DNA of 45,683 nucleotides from Planctomycetota bacterium. Lineage in GTDB: Bacteria; Planctomycetota; UBA1135; GCA-002686595. This document shows, one piece after another, positions 1 through 6,381 of the stretch (position 1 is the stretch's first letter; each line of letters begins with the position of its first letter). The notes beneath the pieces are model-generated. The model searched no databases and was not told where the DNA came from. It saw only the letters and a list, made by a program, of their open reading frames with translations. The stretch spans positions 1 to 45,683 of the forward strand of contig JASLMK010000032.1 in the NCBI GenBank assembly GCA_030746555.1. Reading direction: 5' to 3'. A program made the position numbers and the translations under genes.

Positions 1-94
1 TCGACGGCCTCTCGGCCCCTGGCGGCGCTTTTCGAGAACCTGGCTTCCTCGACGACCCGTTCAGGGTCGCCTGCGTCGCCAGAACCCGCAAAGC
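1..94. repeat. Left copy of a terminal repeat (core of a putative MITE-like element)
   Basis: Matches the last 93 bases of the window (45591-45683) with one substitution and one single-base indel near base 32-35; the 59 bases from 36 to 94 are identical. It contains GGCC-TCTC-GGCC and an imperfect hairpin: CTGGC (40-44) pairs with GCCAG (78-82), and CGACCC (53-58) pairs with GGGTCG (64-69) around the loop GTTCA. The copy is cut by the window edge inside a hairpin that is complete at the right end. No coding sequence is apparent. Confidence 0.85.
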
Positions 95-109
95 ACCACC
101 AGGAACCGA

Positions 110-148
110 GTTGCTGTGTCTGGTGCACGTCTTCATGAATCATCCGGG
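110..148 (-). repeat. Inverted-repeat arm of the terminal element (left window end)
   Basis: The reverse complement of these 39 bases matches 45543-45581 at 32 of 39 positions; both contain ATTCATGAA and CACCAGAC. Here the arm lies to the right of the repeat core, whereas at the other window end it lies to the left of it. A complete element would therefore have the core flanked by inverted arms. The end of the arm lies 12 bases from the stop codon of the response-regulator gene. Confidence 0.7.
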
Positions 149-160
149 CTGATCGCGCTG

Positions 161-787
161 TCAGGTTCCGCTGCCGTCGCTGCGCAGGACGAAGGCGACC
201 AACTCCGCCACCGAATCCACGCCGAGCTTCTTCATGGCGTTCAGGCGGCGGGCGTCGATCGCTTGGGAGGAGACCGAGAGCTCGAACGCGATCTGCTTGT
301 TGGAAAGGCCGTCCAGGATCAGGTCGACGACCTGGCGTTCCCGCGGAGTGAGAAGGGCGAGGGCTCGAGCGTTATCGGCAGAGCGGGCGCGGTCACGGCG
401 TCTGTCGGCGTCCGCTTTGAGCGCGACCTGCACGCGGTCGAGGAGTCGCTGGGGACTGAGCGGCTTCTCCAGGAAGTCCAGTGCGCCCTTCTGTAGGGCC
501 TCGACCGCCATCGATACTTCTCCGAAGCCGGTCATGAACAGGATCGGGATGTCGACGCCGCGTGCGGTGAGTTCGTCCTGGAGCACCCGTCCACCCATGC
601 CCGGCATCCGCACGTCGAGCAGCAGGCAACCGGGTGCGTCGGGGTCGAACTGCTCGAGGAAGCACTCCGCGTTCTCGAACTCGGCGTGAGCGACCCCGAC
701 CTCGTCGAGGAGCCTCCCGATGAAGCGGCGGATGCGCTCGTCGTCATCGACGATGTACACGGTCGGAACACTCGGAGGTTTGCTCAT
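161..787 (-). CDS. FixJ/NarL-type response regulator (receiver + LuxR-type HTH)
   Basis: A 208-residue two-domain transcription regulator. The receiver (about 8-125) has the acidic pocket at D14-D16, the phospho-acceptor D58 in LLLDVRMPG, T86 in FMTG and K108 in the LEKP motif, so it looks fully functional. A linker leads to a LuxR/FixJ helix-turn-helix (about 145-203) with the LTPRERQV and GLSNKQIA signatures. It is divergent from the PAS histidine kinase, whose gene begins about 200 bases away; the palindrome in that gap (895-909) is a reasonable binding site for this or a related regulator. A TACACT hexamer (825 down to 820) lies 32 bases before the ATG. The cognate kinase is not proven; the three kinases in this island are candidates. 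Its targets are unknown. Confidence 0.9.
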   Translation of the reverse strand: MSKPPSVPTVYIVDDDERIRRFIGRLLDEVGVAHAEFENAECFLEQFDPDAPGCLLLDVRMPGMGGRVLQDELTARGVDIPILFMTGFGEVSMAVEALQKGALDFLEKPLSPQRLLDRVQVALKADADRRRDRARSADNARALALLTPRERQVVDLILDGLSNKQIAFELSVSSQAIDARRLNAMKKLGVDSVAELVAFVLRSDGSGT

Positions 788-880
788 TCAGTCCGCTCAG
801 CTCGCCATGCGAGGCGCTCAGTGTAGTGCGCGGCACCCTGGCGATCGACGCCGGCACTCCTTCACTTGAACCAGCCCGGC

Positions 881-890
881 GGGGGGGGGG
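881..890. repeat. G10 homopolymer tract upstream of the PAS histidine kinase
   Basis: Ten consecutive G residues lie four bases before the palindrome at 895-909 and about 90 bases before the chosen kinase start. If translation began at the upstream TTG at 866, the tract would lie in the reading frame. Such runs are prone to slippage. Confidence 0.6.
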
Positions 891-894
891 CGAC

Positions 895-909
895 GTTGGA
901 TTATCCAAC
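895..909. promoter_or_regulatory. 15-bp palindrome GTTGGATTATCCAAC, putative operator
   Basis: A perfect 7+1+7 inverted repeat in the gap between the divergent response regulator and PAS kinase. Related palindromes occur at 3519-3533 before the sigma factor and at 8103-8117 before the GAF-kinase-receiver gene. I did not find a full copy in gaps outside this island. It resembles the two-fold symmetric sites bound by HTH regulators; the binding protein is unknown. Confidence 0.55.
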
Positions 910-982
910 CACTGTCTGGAGAGCGGCAATCTTGTTGCACGCCGACCGCGAGCGATGCTGGGGGAGTGACCCGCTCTTCCTC

Positions 983-2248
983 ATGAACGCCACCCGCTAC
1001 CTCCTCCACAGGCCCCTCGCCCAGGGATCCTCCAGCATGGCCCACAATCCTGCCGCAACTACTTCGGACCGCTTCGACGACAACAGGAGCGGCTGTGTCT
1101 CCTCGCCCTGGGGTTTGCCCGGAATCGCCGAGCTCTCCAATCCTGTCCTCGTCCTCGACCCCGCAGGCCGAGTCTGTTCGTGGAATCTGGCCATGGAGGA
1201 CCTCACCGGCATCCCGGCCGAGCGGATCCTCGGAGGCACCTTCCCCGACAGTCTCCTCCGCCCCGAGAGCCGGGAGGAGACCCGCGCGATCCTCGAGAGG
1301 ACGATCGGCGGCCGCGAGGCCGGACCCGTCACCCTCCCGCTGGTCACCGACGCAGGCGCGCAGCGAAGCCTCGCCGTTTGGCCGACCCACGCGCGGGGTT
1401 CGGGGGGCGAGATCACCGCAACGGCCTTGGTAGGCCTGGACGTCAGCTTCCTCCAGGGGACGGCGGCCCCTGGTGGCGGCGTTCACTCGCGCGCGTTCAG
1501 TCACTTCTCGCACGGGGTCGCTCACCTCTTCAACAACCTGCTGATGGTGATCCACGGGAACCTCCAACTGGTGCGCAGCTTCAAGACCGAACAGCTCGAC
1601 GAGGACACGAAGGAGATCATCGAGGACGCTCTGACGGCCACGGAGGACGGCACCGAGCTGGTCCGCGGCCTGCTCGGCGTCTCTCCCCGAGAGCGCACCG
1701 CACCTGAGGTCCTCGACTTGGAGCCGGTGGTCTGCGAGTTCGCCGACGTCGTGCGCGGGAGGCTCCCCGACCACACGGAGTTGGCCGTCGCCATCGAGAG
1801 CAGCGTCGAGGTCGAGATCGAGTTCGCCCAGTTCAAGGCCGCGCTCTTCCACCTGGTGCTCAACGCGCGGGAGTCGATGTCTGCCGGGGGAGCCCTCTCG
1901 GTGTCCGTCGCCGTCGAGCGGATCGACGAGGCACGCTGTGCTGAGTTCGGAACCATCGCTCCGGGTCGCTACGCCCTGATCGAGGTGGCGGACAGCGGCC
2001 ACGGGATCGCTCCCGCTGACGTGAAGAAGGTCCGTGAGCCCTTCTTCACCACGAAGTCGAAGTCCAGGAACCTGGGCCTGGGCCTGACCTTCGTAGACGA
2101 CTTCGCTCGCAACGCTCGCGGCGGTTTGGCTCTCGAGTCGCGCCTGGGGGCCGGCACGAGGGCAGTCCTGGCCCTGCCCGCGATCGAACCCCTCTCCCCC
2201 CGACCCATCCGCACGGACCACAGCTGCGGAGTCCAACCCGGAGATTGA
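983..2248 (+). CDS. PAS-domain sensor histidine kinase, soluble, with atypical H-box
   Basis: A 421-residue kinase without obvious membrane segments. A PAS domain (about 45-155; LSNPVLVLDPAGRV, then SWN) precedes a HisKA region and a HATPase_c domain. The ATPase motifs are intact: N-box VLNARESM, G1 DSGHGI, F-box EPFFTTK and G2 LGLGL. The probable phospho-acceptor is His181 in VAHLFNN. Most relatives have Asp or Glu directly after this His; here it is Leu, which may weaken autophosphorylation or phosphatase activity. The start is uncertain: I chose ATG 983. ATG 1037 is an alternative, and the frame stays open back to TTG 866 through the G10 tract. The stop is 2 bases before the receiver-EAL gene, so the two are almost certainly co-transcribed. 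Confidence 0.85.
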   Translation: MNATRYLLHRPLAQGSSSMAHNPAATTSDRFDDNRSGCVSSPWGLPGIAELSNPVLVLDPAGRVCSWNLAMEDLTGIPAERILGGTFPDSLLRPESREETRAILERTIGGREAGPVTLPLVTDAGAQRSLAVWPTHARGSGGEITATALVGLDVSFLQGTAAPGGGVHSRAFSHFSHGVAHLFNNLLMVIHGNLQLVRSFKTEQLDEDTKEIIEDALTATEDGTELVRGLLGVSPRERTAPEVLDLEPVVCEFADVVRGRLPDHTELAVAIESSVEVEIEFAQFKAALFHLVLNARESMSAGGALSVSVAVERIDEARCAEFGTIAPGRYALIEVADSGHGIAPADVKKVREPFFTTKSKSRNLGLGLTFVDDFARNARGGLALESRLGAGTRAVLALPAIEPLSPRPIRTDHSCGVQPGD

Positions 2249-2250
2249 CC

Positions 2251-3516
2251 ATGAGCGCCAGATCGAGCCCGAGCGAGCGACTTTCTCGAGAGTGCGGCGG
2301 CCTCGCGCCGCTGTTGATCGTGGACGATGATCCCCGGATCTGTCGCCTGATCGGCAAGGTGGCCGAGGAGATGGGGCTGCGCTCCGAAGCCCTGAGCGAA
2401 CCCGAGGACCTGCTCCACCTCGATGCGTCGGGGAGGGAGGGTCTGGTCCTGTTGGATCTGGGGATGCCCGGCCTGGACGGTGTGGAGGTCCTGCGGCGCT
2501 TCGCCGCCGCCCGCTGCCGGGCGTGCATCTGCCTGATCTCGGGGACCGCCGAGGAGGTGCTCGCCTCCGCCAAACGGCTGGGGATCGAGCTCGGACTCGA
2601 CATGGCCGAGCCCCTCTCCAAACCGCTGGACCTGCGCACCCTCCAGGACCTCCTCAAGCCGTTGCAGGCCACCGGGTTCCATCGGTGCCCGACGATCGTC
2701 GACCTGGCGAGGGCCATCGAGAAGGGGGAGGTCGTCCCGCACTACCAGCCCAAGATCTCCCTCGAGACCGGGAAGAGCGTGGGCTACGAGGTGCTGGCCC
2801 GTTGGTCGAGCGAGGAGTTCGGGGACGTTCCGCCCGCGATCTTCGTCCCGATGGCGGAGGAGGGGAAGCTCATGGAAGTGCTGACGGGGGCGCTGGCGCG
2901 GCGCGCTCTCGAGGAGATCGGGGAGCGTTGCAAGGGCGCGGGCATCTGCATCAACCTCTCGCCCAGCCTGCTCGAGGACTTGTGCTACCCCGACCTGATG
3001 GAGGGCTGGGCGTGCGACGCGGGCGTCTTCCCCTCTCGCGTGACCCTCGAGATCACCGAGAGCGAGGCCATGCGCGATCCGAAGCGCTACATGGACATCC
3101 TGATCCGATTCCGCCTCAAGGGGTTCCACCTGTCGATCGACGACTTCGGTACCGGGTTCTCCTCGCTCGACCACCTCTACCGCTTGCCGTTCGAGGAGCT
3201 CAAGGTCGATCGCACCTTCATCCGGGATCTCTGCGATCGGGAGGAAGCGCGGGTCATCGTGGGGACCATGATCGCCCTCTCCCGGGGTTTGGGCATGACG
3301 TCGGTGGCCGAGGGTGTCGAGGACACCCAGACCGCCGAGCTCCTGCGTGGGATGGGCTGCGTCCTGGCCCAGGGACACCTCTTCTCGCCCGCGTTGGATG
3401 CGCGGTCCCTTCGGCGCTGGGAGGGCCTCGGCGAGCAGAGCGTCGCAGAAGAGCACCTCGAGGGCCGCCACACCGCTGAGCACGCAGGCGAGCTGAACCG
3501 CGCGAGGCCGGCTTGA
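2251..3516 (+). CDS. Response regulator with EAL domain, c-di-GMP phosphodiesterase
   Basis: A 421-residue protein predicted to hydrolyse cyclic di-GMP to pGpG under phosphorylation control. The receiver (about 22-140) has IVDDD, phospho-acceptor D69 in LLDLGMPG, Ser in LISGT and Lys in LSKP. The EAL domain (about 150-395) carries every catalytic position: E180 in YEVLARW (variant EVL), Asn in INLSPS, Glu in EITESE, both Asp in DDFGTGFSSL, Lys in KVDRTF, Glu in AEGVED and Gln in AQGHLFSPAL. No GGDEF cyclase is in the window, so the substrate must be made elsewhere. The ATG at 2251 lies just after the kinase stop codon. The protein therefore probably couples the upstream PAS kinase to c-di-GMP levels; the partnership is inferred from position only. 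Confidence 0.93.
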   Translation: MSARSSPSERLSRECGGLAPLLIVDDDPRICRLIGKVAEEMGLRSEALSEPEDLLHLDASGREGLVLLDLGMPGLDGVEVLRRFAAARCRACICLISGTAEEVLASAKRLGIELGLDMAEPLSKPLDLRTLQDLLKPLQATGFHRCPTIVDLARAIEKGEVVPHYQPKISLETGKSVGYEVLARWSSEEFGDVPPAIFVPMAEEGKLMEVLTGALARRALEEIGERCKGAGICINLSPSLLEDLCYPDLMEGWACDAGVFPSRVTLEITESEAMRDPKRYMDILIRFRLKGFHLSIDDFGTGFSSLDHLYRLPFEELKVDRTFIRDLCDREEARVIVGTMIALSRGLGMTSVAEGVEDTQTAELLRGMGCVLAQGHLFSPALDARSLRRWEGLGEQSVAEEHLEGRHTAEHAGELNRARPA

Positions 3517-3518
3517 GC

Positions 3519-3533
3519 GTTGTGACTTCCAAC
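3519..3533. promoter_or_regulatory. Imperfect palindrome GTTGTGACTTCCAAC before the sigma-factor gene
   Basis: Matches the palindrome at 8103-8117 at 13 of 15 bases. Its outer pairing is extended to GCGTTG...CAACGC (3517-3534), so as RNA it could also be a hairpin just after the EAL-gene stop codon. It is either an operator for the sigma gene or a processing/termination hairpin; the similarity to the other two sites favours an operator. Confidence 0.45.
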
Positions 3534-3577
3534 GCCGGTGTTGTGGGAGCCACTCGAGTCGAGCACGACAAGATCCG

Positions 3578-4414
3578 ATGAGCAGGGCGATGATCAAGAC
3601 CAAGCAGAGCAGGGGAGCCACCGACACTCCCGAGGCGCCGGCGGCCCTACGGGCGATGGAGACCGAGCAATTGTGGGCCCTCTACGAGGAGAACTGCCGA
3701 GGAGAGGGCAAGAGCGAGGCGGTCGACATCCGCAACGCACTGATCGAGAAGCACTTGCCGCTCGTGCGGATCATCGCCCTCAAGCTCCTGCAAGCCCTGC
3801 CGCGCTCGGTGGAGCTCGATGACCTGCTCAGTGCCGGTGTCTTCGGCCTGATGGACACCATCAGAGGCTTCGATCCCGATCGGGGAGTGCGCTTCAAGAC
3901 CTACTGCAGCACACGGATCCGCGGGGCCATCCTCGACCAGCTGAGGACGGAGGATTGGGTGCCGCGCCTGGTGCGGATCAAGGCCGGCCGCATCTCCAGG
4001 GAGCTCGCGAGGCTCTCGGGTGAGTTCGGCCGTGAGCCCACCCATGCCGAGCTCGCGGATGCCCTTGGCATGGACCACTGCGCCCTCATCGAGGAACTCG
4101 ACGCCGCTCGGCCGCGCACCATCCACCCGCTCTCGGACTTCTGGAACGAGAACGAGGACGGAGAGGTGGTCACTTGCGACGGCATCCTCGAGGATCGTGA
4201 AGGCGACATCCCCGTCGATGACCTGGAGAGGCGCGACACCATGCGCGGCCTCACCCGCTCTCTCTCCAACAAGGAGCGTTTCATCATCGAGCAGTACTAC
4301 GAGGTCGGCCACACGATGCGGGAGATTGGCGAGATGCTCTCGTTGACCGAGAGCCGTGTCTGCCAGATCCACTCCTCGGTGGTGGCGCGCCTGCGGCAGA
4401 CTCTGATAAAGTAA
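3578..4414 (+). CDS. FliA/WhiG-family RNA polymerase sigma factor
   Basis: A 278-residue alternative sigma factor of the sigma-28 type. Region 2 (about 45-125) contains EKHLPLVRIIA, DDLLSAGVFGLMDTI and the promoter-melting stretch FKTYCSTRIRGAILDQLR followed by DWVPR, which is characteristic of FliA/WhiG/SigB proteins. Region 3 (about 130-165) has GREPTHAELADALG. Region 4 (about 225-275) has LSNKERFIIEQYY and the recognition helix LTESRVCQIHSS. The N-terminus is some 40 residues longer than in typical FliA. In other bacteria the family controls motility or stress/development genes; no flagellar gene occurs here, so the regulon cannot be named. It lies 61 bases after the EAL gene and 69 bases before the porin-like gene, linking regulator and envelope gene in one transcriptional unit or regulon. 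Confidence 0.92.
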   Translation: MSRAMIKTKQSRGATDTPEAPAALRAMETEQLWALYEENCRGEGKSEAVDIRNALIEKHLPLVRIIALKLLQALPRSVELDDLLSAGVFGLMDTIRGFDPDRGVRFKTYCSTRIRGAILDQLRTEDWVPRLVRIKAGRISRELARLSGEFGREPTHAELADALGMDHCALIEELDAARPRTIHPLSDFWNENEDGEVVTCDGILEDREGDIPVDDLERRDTMRGLTRSLSNKERFIIEQYYEVGHTMREIGEMLSLTESRVCQIHSSVVARLRQTLIK

Positions 4415-4423
4415 GCGCGAGCG

Positions 4424-4470
4424 GCCGGTCCGTGCCCGGCGAAGCCCGCGCGGCGGCCCGCCGGACCGGC
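4424..4470 (+). promoter_or_regulatory. Nine-base-pair stem hairpin between sigma factor and porin-like gene
   Basis: GCCGGTCCG (4424-4432) pairs perfectly with CGGACCGGC (4462-4470) around a GC-rich loop that can fold further. It begins 10 bases after the sigma-factor stop and ends 13 bases before the porin GTG start. There is no U tract, so an mRNA processing/stability or attenuation element is as likely as a terminator. Confidence 0.45.
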
Positions 4471-4483
4471 GACCATCGTTCCC

Positions 4484-5596
4484 GTGAGCCTCCCCCCCCC
4501 GTTCCTGGTTCTTGCGGCCTGGTTCGCCTCGGGCGATCCGGAGATCGGCCGAGCGGGAGTCGCTCCAGGCGACGTGCTCGACGAAACGGCCGCGCCGCTG
4601 CCCCTGACGGCTTGGAAGGAGGGGTTCGATGACTGGCTCTACGAGTGGCGTCCCGCCGGAGAGTTGGCCGTGGATCTGAGCACGCGCTTTGTCTATCGCC
4701 CAGGGACCGGTCCGCCTGGAGCGCTGAGCTGGGTCGGCCTGGACTACGTCGAGGAGCTCACGTTCGGAGACGGTCGCTCCATCGGGACACTGCTCCTGCA
4801 GCCATTCCTCCTGCGCGCCGACGGTCTGCCGAGGACCCCCCTGTTGTTCGACGAGCCCCACGACTGGCAGGTGCAGTGGCGCTACGTCTCCCTGGACGTA
4901 ACGCGCTGGGAGCACCTGGGCCTGTCCTGGCTGACCGGGCACTTCGAGTTGCCCTTCGGCCTCGAGCGCCAGATCGACACGAACGGGACCGTTCGCCAGT
5001 ACACCAACGCGCGCAACCTGGGGGTGAAGACCGACTGGGGAACGAGCCTGCACGGCGAGCGCGCCGGTATCGACTACCAGGTCTCCCTCACGCGCGGGAG
5101 CGGGAACGACTACCGCGACGTCGACGACAGCTATGCCTTCTGCCTCAGGGTCGGGAACTCCCTGGAGGAGAACCTCTGTTACGGCGTGTCGTTCATGGAC
5201 GCGCGCCTCTCGGGCCAGGACGCTCCCGGCGCGCTGCCGGCTTTCCCCAGTCCCGATCGCACGCGCCTGGGCGCCGACTTCCGCTGGCGCCTGCCCCGGT
5301 TTGCCGTGCTGGGCGAGGGCAGCTTCGGCACCAACGACGGCGAGGACGTGTGGTCCGCCCTCCTGGAGCTGAACGCGACGTCTGACGACGAGAGTGTCCT
5401 CACGTACGCTCAGCTCGCCGGATTCGGCTCCCACGGCCCCTCAGGTTGGGATGATCACCAATCCCTGCGCCTGGGTGCGCGGTACGATCTGGGGCCGAGC
5501 GCGACGATCGGTGTAGAGTGGAGCAAGGACCTCGCCACTCCCGCGGGCACAGAGGAGAGCGACGTCCTCGCCATCCAGTGGAGATACCGATTCTAG
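4484..5596 (+). CDS. Porin-like outer-membrane beta-barrel protein
   Basis: A 370-residue probable outer-membrane barrel. The N-terminus (FLVLAAWFASG) resembles a short signal peptide. The body has alternating hydrophobic/polar strands separated by charged turns, and the chain ends in WRYRF, a terminal aromatic typical of BAM-recognised barrels. Segments such as LPFGLERQIDTNGT resemble phosphate-selective porins (OprO/OprP-like), but substrate cannot be judged. The likely start is GTG 4484, with no good Shine-Dalgarno. Codons 3-6 contain a run of nine C (4492-4500). Slippage there would switch the protein off by frameshift, as in phase-variable surface genes. Its place directly after the sigma factor suggests control by the signalling genes around it. 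Confidence 0.75.
   Translation: MSLPPPFLVLAAWFASGDPEIGRAGVAPGDVLDETAAPLPLTAWKEGFDDWLYEWRPAGELAVDLSTRFVYRPGTGPPGALSWVGLDYVEELTFGDGRSIGTLLLQPFLLRADGLPRTPLLFDEPHDWQVQWRYVSLDVTRWEHLGLSWLTGHFELPFGLERQIDTNGTVRQYTNARNLGVKTDWGTSLHGERAGIDYQVSLTRGSGNDYRDVDDSYAFCLRVGNSLEENLCYGVSFMDARLSGQDAPGALPAFPSPDRTRLGADFRWRLPRFAVLGEGSFGTNDGEDVWSALLELNATSDDESVLTYAQLAGFGSHGPSGWDDHQSLRLGARYDLGPSATIGVEWSKDLATPAGTEESDVLAIQWRYRF
4492..4500. repeat. C9 tract within codons 3-6 of the porin-like gene
   Basis: Nine consecutive C residues directly after the predicted start codon, read as Leu-Pro-Pro-Pro. In phase-variable surface proteins such tracts lie at this position; the tract is in frame in this sequence. Confidence 0.7.
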
Positions 5597-5691
5597 GCCG
5601 GGTTCGAGACCGCCGGTGCGGCGCACCCTCCTGCTCGCGGACCCAGGGACGCGGCGCGCGGCTCGAGCCCGGCGCGATCCGCCTGCTGGTC

Positions 5692-6381
5692 TTGGGCGTT
5701 GTGGTCGGGGCCGGTCTCGCAGCGCCCGCCGAGGCGATCCAGCGTCCCGATCGCACCAGTCCCTTCTGCTCCTATCGCAGCTACAAGCACCTCATGCCGC
5801 GCTTCGTGCCCGCGGAGAGCCTGGCCGAGGTGCGCGTCTTCCCAGGTCGCATCCGACGGTCGCAGCGCGATGCGATCAGCCGTGACCTCGCCCTTGGAAT
5901 CGGGCGCAGTGAGCTCGGTCGGCACACGCTCTACGTGCCCGTCGATGGCGAGGGGCGCTCCTTGGGGCTGTTGCGGATCCACTCCGAGCCCGGTGACCAC
6001 GGCCTGGTGTTCATGGGCGTGTTCTTGGATCGCGAGCTGCGCGTCGCCGCCTACTCGGTGATCCAGTATCGGGGACGGGCGAAGGCCTGGCTGGAGGGCC
6101 GGCGCGACCTCCGCGAGCGCCTGCGGGGCGCCGACGCGAAGACCCTGCGGAGCTGGCTCGACGGCGAGGGCCGGGAGCTCAGTCCCGCGGGGATCGCGGC
6201 GCTGGGACTCGGCTCATGTTCGGCGGTCGAACGTCGGATCGTCGTGCACCTCGTGCGGATCGCCGCCAAGGCGATCGCCACCACCGAAGCGGCGTGGGGC
6301 GGGCGCATGCGGGCCCTGGGGTACCTGGCGCCGCGGCCGCCCCCCGAGGAGTCGCCGCAGACGGGACGCACCGGCGAGTGA
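5692..6381 (+). CDS. Exported protein, weakly FMN-binding-domain-like, start unclear
   Basis: The encoded protein has a hydrophobic segment followed by AAPAEA, a good signal-peptidase site, then about 205 residues. The central part (TLYVPVDGEGRSLGLLRI, then a GVFLDRELRVAAYSVIQYRGRA-like run and a short helical region) recalls the layout of FMN-binding domains of the RnfG/NosR type, but this is only pattern resemblance. The start is unresolved. Between the porin stop at 5596 and 5692 there is no in-frame ATG, GTG or TTG; an in-frame ATC at 5677 would give an ideal signal peptide, and a GTG at 5518 lies inside the porin gene. TTG 5692 is chosen as the first standard codon after the porin. The stop overlaps the next gene's GTG (GTGA), indicating translational coupling with the membrane kinase. 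Confidence 0.6.
   Translation: MGVVVGAGLAAPAEAIQRPDRTSPFCSYRSYKHLMPRFVPAESLAEVRVFPGRIRRSQRDAISRDLALGIGRSELGRHTLYVPVDGEGRSLGLLRIHSEPGDHGLVFMGVFLDRELRVAAYSVIQYRGRAKAWLEGRRDLRERLRGADAKTLRSWLDGEGRELSPAGIAALGLGSCSAVERRIVVHLVRIAAKAIATTEAAWGGRMRALGYLAPRPPPEESPQTGRTGE

Noticed and set aside
818..3627. Long antisense frames opposite the PAS kinase and EAL genes (and similar long antisense frames opposite the giant cytochrome gene, TypA and Ser/Thr kinase)
   Set aside because: They are a side effect of high-GC codon bias; products are Arg/Ala/Gly-rich without domains, while the other strand encodes clear families.
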